This document shows, piece after piece, positions 8,354 through 17,443 of a stretch of DNA of 42,188 nt. Positions within the stretch are counted from its first letter, which is position 1, and the number at the start of each line of letters is the position of its first letter. The notes under the pieces were generated by a model. It did no database searches, had not been told where the DNA came from, and saw only the letters and a list, made by a program, of their open reading frames with translations. Where the stretch lies: NCBI GenBank assembly GCA_964423645.1, contig CAYRFE010000028.1:1-42188 (forward strand). The letters are read 5' to 3'. This DNA comes from CAYRFE01 sp964423645 [NCBI: uncultured bacterium]. Lineage in GTDB: Bacteria > Macinerneyibacteriota > Macinerneyibacteria > Macinerneyibacteriales. The translations under genes were made by a program, and so were the position numbers.

Positions 8354-9489
8354 ACCTTCAAACTTTCTATCTCTTTTACTATATTTGAGATAAGCATATC
8401 AATAGAAAATGATTCGTCATCACCGAATTCATAGGATTGTATTTTACCAAACAAAGAACCTGATAATTTCTCCTTTTTGTCCAAATATGCTTTTAATTCA
8501 TCTTTGCTGGATTCAAGATATCCTCCATTTTTAGCTTTAACTGCTGTTTCGAAAGGCACTTGTAGCCGTTGGCCTTTTCGTATATACACTCGTGCGAATT
8601 CCCAAGGTGACGCCCCCGATTGAGTAGTTTGGCGAGCTCCGGGTATTGCTACATAAAGTGCTTTTATAAAACTACTTATTCCCTCACTAATATTTCCCAA
8701 AAGTGTTTGATTCAACTGTCCTACATCAAGACAGATATAACGATAATAGGTCGCGGAATTAAATTCTAAGCTGCCCATATGAGCAGAGCCTTGCTCAGAT
8801 GATAGATCATCAAGTGCCGTGAAAAACTCGATTTCATTTGTTGCTTTATGGGTTGATATCGCATGTGAAAACGATGCAGCACCTTCAATATCCATTTTAT
8901 TGGCTTGAGCAACCATTCTTCCAAATAATGCAATATCGATAGCATCAACATGATTATTGGTTTTTCCTATAATATTCTCAATTTCTTTTGCTTGCTTTTT
9001 TGCATCTTTATGTGTGATGACTTTATCAGGTATAAAATCGTTTTTTTTAAATTCTTCTGCAAGCAGTGAGACTTCATTAGGGCTAAGAAATAATAATGTG
9101 TCCGTTTTCGAATCCTCAGAAGATGCTTTTGTATCTTCAGAATCAGTACTATCATCTTCTTTCTCTTTAATAGGTTTTGATTTAATAAATACTTCCTCTA
9201 CCTTTTTTCCACATGCTAAAGCCTGTTCGTTGGTCGCACCTTGTTTTATACACTCATTTGCAATCAATTCAGCAATAAGTTTCGTTCTTGTACCGAGTGT
9301 GCCGGCATACTCTCTCAATGCTAATCGTACTGCTCTTTTCCAACATTGACTACTTACACGGGCACGTGTGCTACCACCAACAATTGCTGTTTTCGGTGAC
9401 CCTACATCATCACGATTCAAACACGTTACAGGAAATGATTGTAAAACATGAAATTCAACCCGAATACTTGAAAGTTTATTTGTTGCCAT
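8350..9489 (-). CDS. cas7: Cas7e (CasC), Cascade backbone
   Basis: A 379-residue RAMP protein that polymerises along the crRNA spacer in Cascade. The N terminus shows FHVLQSFPVTCLNRDDVGSP and the GGSTRARVSSQCWKRAVR motif typical of Cas7e. Family features continue through ALFGRMVAQ, SFSHAISTH and the end of the RAMP fold. A charged, low-complexity insert rich in D, S, E and K lies around residues 110-130. The start ATG at 9489 has AAAGGAGAAAAAT upstream and lies 11 bp after cas6e. This is the only gene of the operon apart from cas3 with a strong stand-alone ribosome binding site, as expected for the subunit needed in most copies. Confidence 0.97.
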   Translation of the reverse strand: MATNKLSSIRVEFHVLQSFPVTCLNRDDVGSPKTAIVGGSTRARVSSQCWKRAVRLALREYAGTLGTRTKLIAELIANECIKQGATNEQALACGKKVEEVFIKSKPIKEKEDDSTDSEDTKASSEDSKTDTLLFLSPNEVSLLAEEFKKNDFIPDKVITHKDAKKQAKEIENIIGKTNNHVDAIDIALFGRMVAQANKMDIEGAASFSHAISTHKATNEIEFFTALDDLSSEQGSAHMGSLEFNSATYYRYICLDVGQLNQTLLGNISEGISSFIKALYVAIPGARQTTQSGASPWEFARVYIRKGQRLQVPFETAVKAKNGGYLESSKDELKAYLDKKEKLSGSLFGKIQSYEFGDDESFSIDMLISNIVKEIESLKV

Positions 9490-9500
9490 ATTTTTCTCCT

Positions 9501-10094
9501 TTATTTTTGTAATGGTATAATTTGAAGAAGCCCAAACCCAAAACTTTTTGCCCTACCGATTCCATTCTCGAATGTTTTCACAAATATTGCCCGGTCAGTT
9601 ACTTTAAGTGTTCCAATGAATGTTGCAGTTCCATGAGTTACCGTGCTATCCCCTTTTTTAAACATCCTCACACCAATATCTGATATTTGAAGACTTTCAG
9701 GAATAACTTCAAATCCTAAGGTTGGTGCTTTGTGTACAAACCACTCATGGAGTTCTTTTTCATTTTTAAGAGGTATGACCTTTTTGGTTGCCGCATCTCT
9801 TTTTGTCGGATTAAGCACAACTTCAAATCCATAATACTCACTCATTAAAAACGAAACCCCAATTTCCTTACTTTCCAAAATTCCACATTTTGGGTTTAAG
9901 GGTTTTCTTTTTGAGAGTATAAGCACTATGCGCTTATCATAATCGCCTTTTTTTTCTACAAACAAAAAATCTCGCATGCTTTCATTTGTTACTTGTGGAA
10001 ATAATGAATACACCGCTTTGTGCAATCCGTATTGGTCTTTTATACCCAACTGATGACAATCAGAGCTTGATAATGAATACAAGGAAGCAATCAT
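9501..10094 (-). CDS. cas6e: Cas6e (CasE), crRNA-processing endonuclease
   Basis: A 197-residue RAMP endonuclease that cuts the repeat hairpin and stays bound to the crRNA 3' end. The glycine-rich end motif GIGRAKSFGFGLLQIIPL is diagnostic. A histidine in QYGLHKAVYSLFP near residue 26 is the likely catalytic base. The start overlaps the cas11 stop in ATGA, with an AGGAGGGAGG ribosome binding site inside cas11. The order is unusual: here cas6e sits between cas11 and cas7e, whereas in the E. coli arrangement it follows cas5e. Confidence 0.95.
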   Translation of the reverse strand: MIASLYSLSSSDCHQLGIKDQYGLHKAVYSLFPQVTNESMRDFLFVEKKGDYDKRIVLILSKRKPLNPKCGILESKEIGVSFLMSEYYGFEVVLNPTKRDAATKKVIPLKNEKELHEWFVHKAPTLGFEVIPESLQISDIGVRMFKKGDSTVTHGTATFIGTLKVTDRAIFVKTFENGIGRAKSFGFGLLQIIPLQK

Positions 10095-10591
10095 TCCTCC
10101 CTCCTTCCGTAAAACTCACTCGCCCATTTTACACGTGTATTTTCTCCATAATAAAGTAAGTCTTTGAGAAGTTCAGAATAATTTACAGCGATGCCGCGAG
10201 ATTGGATTAATCGCAACAATGATCGCAACACGGAACAGACTTCTTCAATTGAATCACATGCAATGAGCCTTCTTAGTTTCGCTTTCGCTGCATCTGAATT
10301 ATTACCATCATCATATGACGATGCAATTGCTCTTCCCAATCTTAAATAACCGTCTTTTAAGGGCTTTTCATGCGCTACAGCAGCAGCAATGGTAGCATAC
10401 ACTTTACGTTTGATTGAGTTATTTAACTCACACCACGGAGCTAAAAATTCCCACGATTGATACTCAGTGGCGGGATTATCGGCTCTTTTTAATGCTGCAG
10501 TAAAGCCGGTATCATTGTGTATACGATTCAAAAGATACGTGACAAAAGGATGCGTCTTGAGTTCTATCTCTTTTACTGTGTCCACAGTCAT
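10091..10591 (-). CDS. cse2: Cas11 (Cse2/CasB), Cascade small subunit
   Basis: About 166 residues and all-helical. In type I-E Cascade two copies form the belly that stabilises the R-loop. The segments ALKRADNPATEYQSWEFLAPW, YLRLGRAIASS and AKAKLRRLIACDS match the Cse2 pattern. I prefer the ATG at 10591, which lies just after TAAGGAGG, over an upstream start at 10615 inside cas8e; the upstream start would overlap cas8e. The stop overlaps the cas6e start by 4 bp. Confidence 0.94.
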   Translation of the reverse strand: MTVDTVKEIELKTHPFVTYLLNRIHNDTGFTAALKRADNPATEYQSWEFLAPWCELNNSIKRKVYATIAAAVAHEKPLKDGYLRLGRAIASSYDDGNNSDAAKAKLRRLIACDSIEEVCSVLRSLLRLIQSRGIAVNYSELLKDLLYYGENTRVKWASEFYGRREE

Positions 10592-10598
10592 AACCTCC

Positions 10599-12095
10599 TT
10601 ATTTAATATCATCAAAATATTTCCCTAGCCTTGGTCTGTTTTTAGCCCACGCTTCAATTTGACGAGCTGTATCATGAGGACAATAGGTATCATAGGATTT
10701 TAAAACATAATTAAGAAGCGTTCTTTTTATTGGTTTAAGTCTTTCACCAACAATCTCATCATTACATACATTCACTATAGAAATAATTTTTCTCTCACAC
10801 AATTGCCAATATGTATTGGTTGCTTTTTTTGCGATATTCTTACCGTCTGTTTGAAGGGTTTTGAAATATGAGAGCACTGACTTGTATAAAATACTTGAAA
10901 TATTTTCCATGTCAGTCAATTCTTTTTTAAAATTCGCAAACCATGTCTGACCCAAAACTGTGGTATCAAAAAATATTTCAGACTCCACATAATCATCGCT
11001 ACCAGATAAATATTGTTCGCCGGCATTACTACTAACTCGTATGCCACCTGAATATATCCCAAAATGAAGTCTATTTGCATTTGCTCTTTTTATACAAATG
11101 CGTAATTGCGGGCATTCAAATGAACTGAGAGATTCGCTTTCAATGAAAGATAATAACGCAGGTAGTTGTCTCCATGGCTTTTTCTCTGTATCCACCCAGA
11201 TTGCTTTGGGTATTTTGCATGAATAATCAACCGCAATGCTCGTATCTGAAATACCTGCTTTATAATCTTCATGATATATTCCCTCTGTATAATGAACTCC
11301 TTCCGCTTTTAATAACATAAATCTCGACAGGGGAACAAGCCTTCCTAAATACGACCTTTTAAGTTTAATTGCCACCTCGCAATTTTCCCCACTCGGCATG
11401 TTTTTCCAAGGCGCATCACCTAATCCTTCGGGAAATGATGCGAAAGATTGTATATCATGACTTGTAAAAAGATTGAGCCATATCGTTTCTGCTATGCTTT
11501 TCCCGATTATATAATTATGTAAATACCCTAAAAATCCAAGTGATGGACCTGCTTTAGATGTTGAAGGCTTCCCCTTGTCATTGGATTTACCGTTATACTC
11601 CTTTGATAGCACTACACTATTATCAGTTTTTTTCCCCCCCATACTAAAGCCCATCATTTGAACAACCAACAACGCTTTATCTGAATCCGTTAATTCGATT
11701 TCCTGTTGTATTTGTGTTAAGACAGTGGTATTTCCGCTTGCAACGTGAGAAAGAAGTGTGCCATAACTTTTAATTTCAGCTTTTTCTACTGCAGGAATTT
11801 GAAGAAATGGCTTTGTGCCATATAACCAAAATTCATTTTTGTGTTCCATAAGATATGTAATTACTTTACTATTCATCTCTTCGATACCACATGATATCCA
11901 TTCTTGATCATTGTAAGGAGTCCAAGCTGACTGGGTAATTGCTAACAACAATTTTATTATCGATAATTTTTGAACTGGATTACCCCCAAGAGCCGTCAAA
12001 GACTTACCGCTAAATATATCATTCAAGCTTTGCAATCCCTTATTGGCAACAGGAATCCATTTCTCGTCAACCAAATTGAAACGATTTTCACTCAT
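10599..12095 (-). CDS. cas8e: Cas8e (Cse1/CasA), Cascade large subunit
   Basis: A 498-residue large subunit that reads the PAM and recruits Cas3. The N terminus RFNLVDEKWIPVANKGLQSL is the classic Cse1 opening, and AITQSAWTP and GGKKTDNSVVLS regions follow. The C-terminal four-helix bundle ends in YFDDIK. Length agrees with the family (about 500). It overlaps the cas3 stop by 8 bp. The gene appears intact. Confidence 0.95.
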   Translation of the reverse strand: MSENRFNLVDEKWIPVANKGLQSLNDIFSGKSLTALGGNPVQKLSIIKLLLAITQSAWTPYNDQEWISCGIEEMNSKVITYLMEHKNEFWLYGTKPFLQIPAVEKAEIKSYGTLLSHVASGNTTVLTQIQQEIELTDSDKALLVVQMMGFSMGGKKTDNSVVLSKEYNGKSNDKGKPSTSKAGPSLGFLGYLHNYIIGKSIAETIWLNLFTSHDIQSFASFPEGLGDAPWKNMPSGENCEVAIKLKRSYLGRLVPLSRFMLLKAEGVHYTEGIYHEDYKAGISDTSIAVDYSCKIPKAIWVDTEKKPWRQLPALLSFIESESLSSFECPQLRICIKRANANRLHFGIYSGGIRVSSNAGEQYLSGSDDYVESEIFFDTTVLGQTWFANFKKELTDMENISSILYKSVLSYFKTLQTDGKNIAKKATNTYWQLCERKIISIVNVCNDEIVGERLKPIKRTLLNYVLKSYDTYCPHDTARQIEAWAKNRPRLGKYFDDIK

Positions 12096-14622
12096 CGGTC
12101 TTTCCCCTTTTCTTTGTTTGATAGCCTATGGTAGTATTATAATATAAATCATACTTACCATTCGGATCTGACAAATTTAAACCGGTTATTGAAGTATCCG
12201 CTTTTACAATTGCTATTCTTACAAGGCTTTCATAATTATCACCAATATATATATATGGCTTTATAAATTCTAAATTACGAGTGCGTGTTTCCGGAGCTTT
12301 GTATATAGGCACTTTAACAGTATTTTGCATAATAGTAACAGCAGCTTCTTTTCTCTCTCTTTTTGATGCTTTTGAATTCAGAATAAGTATTTTTCCATCC
12401 AATAAAGTTATTACTGTGCCCTCATTTTTTCTTTCTATTTTATTTATCAATAGTACATCCACACTCATTTCTTCTGAGTATCTTGTTGATGCGTCACTTT
12501 CCGGAAGAGTTTTTCCATTACGAGAAGTATGAATAAGGGCAAATCGTTCCAGTTTTTCCTTACCTTGGTTCAGTTCATTTTTATATTTTTTTAAAAAATC
12601 ATTTTCTTCTCGCTCTTCATATGTTTTTTCAAGCATTGGTCGAATATCGGTTGGTAATACTATTTTTTTATACATATTCCATACTTCATATGTCCGAAAT
12701 AACACATACGGGGCATATACATACGAGGATCTTCCGAAAATCTTTGAGTCCTGCTCGGTTTCAATTTTTGGTGATAAAATAAGTGCTTCTCTTTTGGCTT
12801 GTGAGGGACGTTTGATATCTACTTGTCTGTGTCTCCATAAACGACCGATTCTTTGAAATAACATATCGGTCGGACACAAGCGAGTAATAAGATAATCTGC
12901 ATCGATGTCAAGGGATTGTTCTAATACCTGTGTTCCAATTAAAATTTTCCCATTATTTTTTGTTGCGTTCAACCGCCCTTCTCGACCAAAATAAGTCACC
13001 CATCGTGATTCTATATCAGCACGATCTTGTTTCGTAAAACGAGAGTGTAATAATCCACATTCAACAGTGCTACCTTTGCATCGTTCTGCAATAATTCTAT
13101 AAATTCCTTGAGCTTCATCTATCGTATTTTCTATCCATAAAATGTGCTCTCCTCTTTCAGCACGATTAATCATTTTTTCAATTGCAATCGAGTCATTATC
13201 ACACAATGAAATTTCTACTTCTGATGTTTCGCTATTTGGAATAGGATAATAATTTTGCTCATTGGATATGTTCGTTATTGCACTAATTAAAGGATATGCT
13301 TTTTCAGAAGTTTCGTTTTCCATTAAACTTGTTCGTTGTTTTTTTGTCAACGTTGCACTTAATATAATTACCGTGCAATGTAGTTGGCGTAGTGCCTTTA
13401 CTAAATTGCAGAGAATAGTGCCTGTATAAAAATCATAACTATGGACTTCATCAAGAATGACCACCTTACCTAATAAGCCAAACGTTCTCACAAATCCATG
13501 TTTTATATTCATGACCGCCATCAATGCCTGATCGACAGTGCCAACAGCAAATGGTGCTAATAGACCTCTTTTTGCACTATTAAACCATGATTTACCAGGA
13601 GAGCCATCTTCACCGATTTCAGTATCTTTAAGCCATGCTGCACTATGAAGAAGAAGAGGACGTTGTTGCGTGTCAGAATCGATAATTTTATCAAAAAATA
13701 ATTGCATTCTTTCATGCATTTTATCTGATGTAAGCTGTGTGGGAAGTGCGAAGTATATCCCTGTCGCATTACCTTGTGATAATTGTTTGTACGCTGCCCA
13801 TAACGCTGCTTCTGTCTTACCCATCCCCATAGGAGCCTCAACAATGTAAAGCCCGTCATTATTAATAATTGACATTTTTTCCTGTAAAAGGCGAGGGGTA
13901 AAACCAAATATTGATTCAAATGTAAGATTTTTTTTTATACAAGGTTGTAGGATTCCTGCATTATTTACTGCGGAGATTATTGTATCATTTGTATGGTCAT
14001 TATTATTGTCAAAAAACGTTCCGGATGCGATCCAATCCGATACGGTTGTTAATCCTGATAGTATATCAGCAGAAAGAGGGTTATTTATTTCCGGTATATC
14101 ACAGCCCATTTCTTTTTTAATGTTTTGAATGCAATCTTTTCGTAAATCTTGCCATGCCTTTCCTCCATATATTTCAGATTCAGGATCTTTTTCTTGCGAA
14201 GGGCTGACTCCATGATGACGCCCGACAATATCCGGAACGTAATCGACATATGGGCAAAATTCTCTTAATGTGTCTCGACTTACTGTGAAATGATATCCTA
14301 TTGTTTCGTCTAAATCAGGATTTGTAATACCTAACTTTTCACCCCATACTAAATACAATTTCTCTTGAAATGTCGGAGATATTTTTCCAATATCATGTAA
14401 AGCAGAAATAATCTCTGCGCATTCAGGAATGATGTCTTTTTTAATTTTATCAGGAATTCTTTTAAGAAGTTCATGTGCTACTTTTCCCACAAGGATACAG
14501 TGTTTTTCAACGGTTATTCCCTTGCGACATACTCCCTTTTCGTCAGTTATCGTTTTTGCTATACATTTTTCTAAGGGTATTGCTTTAATCGGGGTTCTAT
14601 TTTTGTTACTAGGAGTATACAC
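12088..14622 (-). CDS. cas3: Cas3 helicase-nuclease, type I-E
   Basis: An 844-residue interference nuclease that is recruited to Cascade R-loops, unwinds and degrades target DNA. The N-terminal HD nuclease shows ISALHDIGK (H76, D77) and GRHHGVSP. The superfamily 2 helicase shows Walker A APMGMGKT near residue 268, DEVH near 390, SATL, then QSLDIDADYLITRLCP and RIGRLWRH. A C-terminal accessory domain completes it. The start is GTG at 14622, preceded by AGGAG seven bases upstream. It is the first gene of the cas operon, and all downstream cas genes are overlapped or tightly spaced, so one promoter upstream of cas3 probably serves all of them. Confidence 0.96.
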   Translation of the reverse strand: MYTPSNKNRTPIKAIPLEKCIAKTITDEKGVCRKGITVEKHCILVGKVAHELLKRIPDKIKKDIIPECAEIISALHDIGKISPTFQEKLYLVWGEKLGITNPDLDETIGYHFTVSRDTLREFCPYVDYVPDIVGRHHGVSPSQEKDPESEIYGGKAWQDLRKDCIQNIKKEMGCDIPEINNPLSADILSGLTTVSDWIASGTFFDNNNDHTNDTIISAVNNAGILQPCIKKNLTFESIFGFTPRLLQEKMSIINNDGLYIVEAPMGMGKTEAALWAAYKQLSQGNATGIYFALPTQLTSDKMHERMQLFFDKIIDSDTQQRPLLLHSAAWLKDTEIGEDGSPGKSWFNSAKRGLLAPFAVGTVDQALMAVMNIKHGFVRTFGLLGKVVILDEVHSYDFYTGTILCNLVKALRQLHCTVIILSATLTKKQRTSLMENETSEKAYPLISAITNISNEQNYYPIPNSETSEVEISLCDNDSIAIEKMINRAERGEHILWIENTIDEAQGIYRIIAERCKGSTVECGLLHSRFTKQDRADIESRWVTYFGREGRLNATKNNGKILIGTQVLEQSLDIDADYLITRLCPTDMLFQRIGRLWRHRQVDIKRPSQAKREALILSPKIETEQDSKIFGRSSYVYAPYVLFRTYEVWNMYKKIVLPTDIRPMLEKTYEEREENDFLKKYKNELNQGKEKLERFALIHTSRNGKTLPESDASTRYSEEMSVDVLLINKIERKNEGTVITLLDGKILILNSKASKRERKEAAVTIMQNTVKVPIYKAPETRTRNLEFIKPYIYIGDNYESLVRIAIVKADTSITGLNLSDPNGKYDLYYNTTIGYQTKKRGKTDE

Positions 14623-14678
14623 GCAGCTCTCCTATTGTTTTTTTAAATCAAACCATACAACGGATTTCCACCAACCCA

Positions 14679-14706
14679 ATACTACCATATGTTTGATATT
14701 TCGCAA
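14679..14706 (-). promoter_or_regulatory. Candidate cas operon promoter
   Basis: On the minus strand TTGCGA and TAGTAT are 16 bp apart, about 57 bp upstream of the cas3 start. The match to sigma-70 hexamers is moderate (four to five of six each). It is the best candidate in the 390-bp gap, but weakly supported. Confidence 0.35.
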
Positions 14707-14810
14707 CATGAAATTCATGCACCACATACCGTAGAATACTCTGTATTTTGTGATAATGCAATAAACTAAAAGATTACTAATCGATCAAGTGTGAGTGTAC
14801 GTTTATTTCC

Positions 14811-14845
14811 GTAATCGGTGTCCGTTTTCGCCTTAATCATTAGTC
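14811..14845. repeat. 35-bp direct repeat, copy A (pair with 15824-15858)
   Basis: Core GTAATCGGTGTCCGTTTT followed by GCC, one mismatch, and TAATCATTA. It matches 15824-15858 with three mismatches. The copies are 1013 bp apart and flank the single gene at 15014-15793, an arrangement like a cassette or a duplicated insertion boundary. The remainder of 14846-14960 is AT-rich with no gene seen. Confidence 0.7.
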
Positions 14846-14963
14846 TGTCTATAACTGTGATGTAAGGAAAGAGGGTATCGGCGTATCTAATGATGTCAAT
14901 GAGTTGATAGTCAATATTAATAAACTTACAGATATTTACCTAACAATTTAATGTATTTTTCTA

Positions 14964-14992
14964 TTGCATGAAATGCTTGTATATCTTATAGT
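14964..14992 (+). promoter_or_regulatory. Sigma-70-like promoter of the 15014 gene
   Basis: TTGCAT and TATAGT are separated by 17 bp and lie 22 bp before the ATG of the 15014-15793 gene. A short leader with AGGGGAAACC follows. Good hexamers and ideal spacing. Confidence 0.5.
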
Positions 14993-15013
14993 TTTAAAAA
15001 AGGGGAAACCTTT

Positions 15014-15793
15014 ATGAAAACAGACAAAGTGGTTGTCTGGGTTTTTGTATCACTGTTTGTAGTAGTTATTACTTTTGGTATTATCAATAGTGGCGCACGA
15101 GGTAATAAGGAAAAGGCTAAAAAAATTACTGTTTTATATACTGAAGCAAAACTATTAGATGAAAAAAAGAATTATGAAGCATTAAAAATAAAAATTAAAG
15201 ATATTTATAAAGTTGAATATACAGGGAAAGAATTAGTAGATGTATTAAAAGATATAAAAAGAATGGAAGTTGATATTGCTAAATATGATGCTGTGATGAT
15301 GGAGAAAAAGAAAAAAGAATTAGAAGAGATGAAAAGACTATTACCGAAAAAATTAGCAGCTTTGAGAAAAAAAGTTGATAAAGTTGAGAACATTGAATTT
15401 TATGACGACTACTCATCTCCTTATTATCTCAACTCTAATGGGTTTTTCGTTTATATGGGTAAGAATGGTAACGCTGTATGGTTGCGTTTAAAAATACAAT
15501 ACGCATCTGATGATTGGTTGTTTATCAAAAGTGTAATTGTTAATGTCGATGGAGATGTAGATACATTAATAGAAAAAGATTTTGAACGCGACCATGATAG
15601 TCGCATTTGGGAATGGATTGATGTAAGTGCAATCGACTATTTACCGAGACTGAAACAAATCGCTAATTCAAAAACAACATATGTTAAACTTGTAGGAGGT
15701 CAATATCAACACTCTTACGAATTGAGCTATCAACAGAAACGAGCTATGAAAAATATGATAGAAATATTTGAGTTTATAAGAGATACATATTGA
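15014..15793 (+). CDS. Membrane-anchored hypothetical protein
   Basis: A 259-residue protein with an N-terminal hydrophobic helix (residues 8-25, VVVWVFVSLFVVVITFGI) after two lysines, so it is a signal anchor or an uncleaved signal. Residues 35-125 are very rich in K and E with a heptad-like pattern and look like a coiled coil. The C-terminal 130 residues are a mixed globular domain (NAVWLRLKIQYASDDWLFIKS). I do not recognise the family. It probably faces the periplasm. The start at ATG 15014 has AGGGG seven bases upstream. It is a single-gene unit with its own promoter, in the opposite direction to the cas operon and bracketed by 35-bp direct repeats. Confidence 0.75.
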   Translation: MKTDKVVVWVFVSLFVVVITFGIINSGARGNKEKAKKITVLYTEAKLLDEKKNYEALKIKIKDIYKVEYTGKELVDVLKDIKRMEVDIAKYDAVMMEKKKKELEEMKRLLPKKLAALRKKVDKVENIEFYDDYSSPYYLNSNGFFVYMGKNGNAVWLRLKIQYASDDWLFIKSVIVNVDGDVDTLIEKDFERDHDSRIWEWIDVSAIDYLPRLKQIANSKTTYVKLVGGQYQHSYELSYQQKRAMKNMIEIFEFIRDTY

Positions 15794-15812
15794 TGAAACT
15801 ATCCGCGATTGA

Positions 15813-15858
15813 TGATTACGGAAGTAATCGGTGTCCGTTTTTGCCGTAATCATTAATC
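15813..15858. repeat. Hairpin containing repeat copy B
   Basis: TGATTACGG (15813-15821) pairs perfectly with CCGTAATCA (15844-15852), and outer TTGA/TCAA can extend the stem past a small bulge. The 22-base loop contains the core of the 35-bp repeat (15824-15858) shared with copy A. It lies just after the stop of the membrane protein gene. It may act as a terminator, although no T-run follows. Confidence 0.6.
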
Positions 15859-15929
15859 AACCACACCAAAACACATCACCACCCCGCAATCGCCGTTATA
15901 CGCGCGTTTAAGTGGGGTATTCTTCACAT

Positions 15930-16212
15930 TCAGTTCACATTGAACCCCACATACGCCAAGAATCCTTCCGGTGATGTGTCATATGATGCGCCGAGGCTCA
16001 GGAGTTTCCCGACGTGCATGATCCCGAGTGTCATATTGACATCAGATAGTCCGTCTTGTGTAATATATTTTGATTCTCCGTTTATCTGAAACCGTGCCAT
16101 AGTATCGCTCCATTGCAACCCGATCCCACCGGTGAGGAACCACCCGTGAGATTCATGGCCATACACACGGCGAAGGTATTCAAGCCCGATAGAGATCACA
16201 TAAGCATTATTA
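15930..16212 (-). pseudogene. C-terminal fragment of an outer-membrane beta-barrel-like protein
   Basis: An open frame of about 94 codons that begins directly at the mobC stop, with no proper start; the first usable GTG is at 16199. It reads AYVISIGLEYLRRVYG, then GWFLTGGIGLQW, and ends LAYVGFNVN. Alternating aromatic and polar residues and the terminal strand are typical of outer-membrane beta barrels. The 5' part of the gene is missing and is replaced by the mobilisation gene, so this looks like a recombination boundary. It may still be translated from mobC read-through, but a functional product is unlikely. The surroundings (15859-15929) hold nothing else. Confidence 0.5.
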
Positions 16213-16581
16213 TTAGTTCTTTAAACAATACACCAAATCGGCTTCCATATCCTTCAAGGCTCTTTCACAATACGCCAACTTCTCAGAATCAGACTGACCG
16301 GCAAGTCGCATCTCATTCAAGTGACGTGCGATCTGATTTAAATTATTCCCTGCCTTATTCACGAAATAGACTTTCGCTCTAGTCAGATCCAACAACTCCT
16401 GACTGACTTCTTTAATTTCTGCAGCTTCTTCTGCGATCACTTTTTCGCAATACTCGGAAAGTGACAACCCGGAATGCGCAACTTTCATCATCAGTTTAAT
16501 ATACGACTTTAGTTTTAAACGAAAGCCTACCATAACTTTATTTTCATTTTCAAAGACTTCTCTTTTTGGGTTCTTACCCAT
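16213..16581 (-). CDS. mobC: MobC-like plasmid mobilisation protein
   Basis: A protein of about 122 residues. The N terminus has a ribbon-helix-helix-like stretch (MVGFRLKLKSYIKLMM) and the middle carries GNNLNQIARHLNEM, the signature of the bacterial MobC family. MobC proteins bind near oriT and help the relaxase open the strands. I chose ATG at 16581, which has AAAGGAAG nine bases upstream, instead of a longer frame from 16629. No relaxase gene follows; instead a truncated beta-barrel gene begins right at the stop. The putative oriT lies immediately upstream (16628-16680). The element thus seems to be a broken mobilisation module, or one that depends on a relaxase elsewhere. Confidence 0.82.
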   Translation of the reverse strand: MGKNPKREVFENENKVMVGFRLKLKSYIKLMMKVAHSGLSLSEYCEKVIAEEAAEIKEVSQELLDLTRAKVYFVNKAGNNLNQIARHLNEMRLAGQSDSEKLAYCERALKDMEADLVYCLKN

Positions 16582-16627
16582 GCCGTGACTTCCTTTCTGT
16601 TTCAGTTGAAACGAAAAAAGCAGGTTC

Positions 16628-16680
16628 AAGGGGCGTAGCCCTTTGGCACATACCTACGCGTTAACGTAGGGTAGCGTGCC
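16628..16680. other. Putative origin of transfer (oriT)
   Basis: Two hairpins stand between mobC and the divergent 16994 gene. The first, at 16628-16644, has a 7-bp stem (AAGGGGC/GCCCTTT with one GU) and a GTA loop. The second pairs CCTACG (16653-16658) with CGTAGG (16665-16670) and is followed by GTAGCGTGCC. Inverted repeats followed by a short conserved single-strand segment next to mobC are typical of oriT. The nick site is not proven. The rest of 16681-16993 is AT-rich with no gene seen. Confidence 0.45.
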
Positions 16681-16993
16681 TCTTAATTACCGCATTGTAG
16701 TTTAAGCACTATTATTGTGAATTTCAAGTATGTAATTTTGCTATAGCGTCGTAATAAATGACGCTGTTGTTGTATATGGCGTTAACATTGACTATATTGT
16801 TAAATATTGTATTGTTTAATTGATGATTTATGATAGTGTCGCTGTTTGTTATTATTTATATAATACGCTTCAGAGAGAATAAGAAGGTGATTTGGGAATT
16901 ATAAACGCGAACATAATTGATTGCATTGATTGTGACGATTACATTATACTGTATCATAATCAGTAATCTGAACGCGCCAAAAAACAAGTCATT

Positions 16994-17275
16994 GTGTATG
17001 AACTTAACGATACTGTTATGAAGATGTATAACCATGGACTTTTCCGAAAAACGATATCGGAATATCTTCATGCAAAAGGTATTGATGTTGAATATGCTAC
17101 TGTTAAGGCTTTTATTAATACAATGGTAAAAATTCATGAAATAGATACGACAAATGCTCAGAAAACACAAAGTACCGGAGATAATTTCAGGAAAGCAACA
17201 AGTGCGCGGATGACTGATATAACAATAGAAAAAAAAGAAGAATACAAACCACCAATTGCAGACGAAGATTTATAA
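16994..17275 (+). CDS. Hypothetical protein, 93 aa, plasmid-type
   Basis: A small protein with a helical first half (MKMYNHGLFRKTISEYLHAKGI) and a charged, disordered C-terminal half ending PPIADEDL. The start is unclear. GTG at 16994 has no good ribosome binding site, and the frame stays open for a few codons further upstream without an ATG; ATG 17027 or ATG 17033 would give shorter products. It lies on the far side of the putative oriT from mobC and reads away from it, where mobilisation plasmids often carry small accessory genes. It could also be the tail of a gene that lost its 5' end. No family recognised. Confidence 0.5.
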   Translation: MYELNDTVMKMYNHGLFRKTISEYLHAKGIDVEYATVKAFINTMVKIHEIDTTNAQKTQSTGDNFRKATSARMTDITIEKKEEYKPPIADEDL

Positions 17276-17443
17276 CATTTATTTTTGAAAAAACACTACT
17301 CTCGTATCTTCACATGATTTACTACCAATGAATACTTTTGCCTTACTAGATTCACACAATGGATAATTCATATCCCTTTGTGCATACTTCGTTTATTCAC
17401 CATTCCAGTGTTTTTTATTAATTCATGAGTCGTATATTTTTTA

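Noticed and set aside
16582-16629. Longer mobC start at 16629
   Set aside because: The extra 16 residues cover the ribosome binding site of the internal ATG at 16581 and are not family-like.
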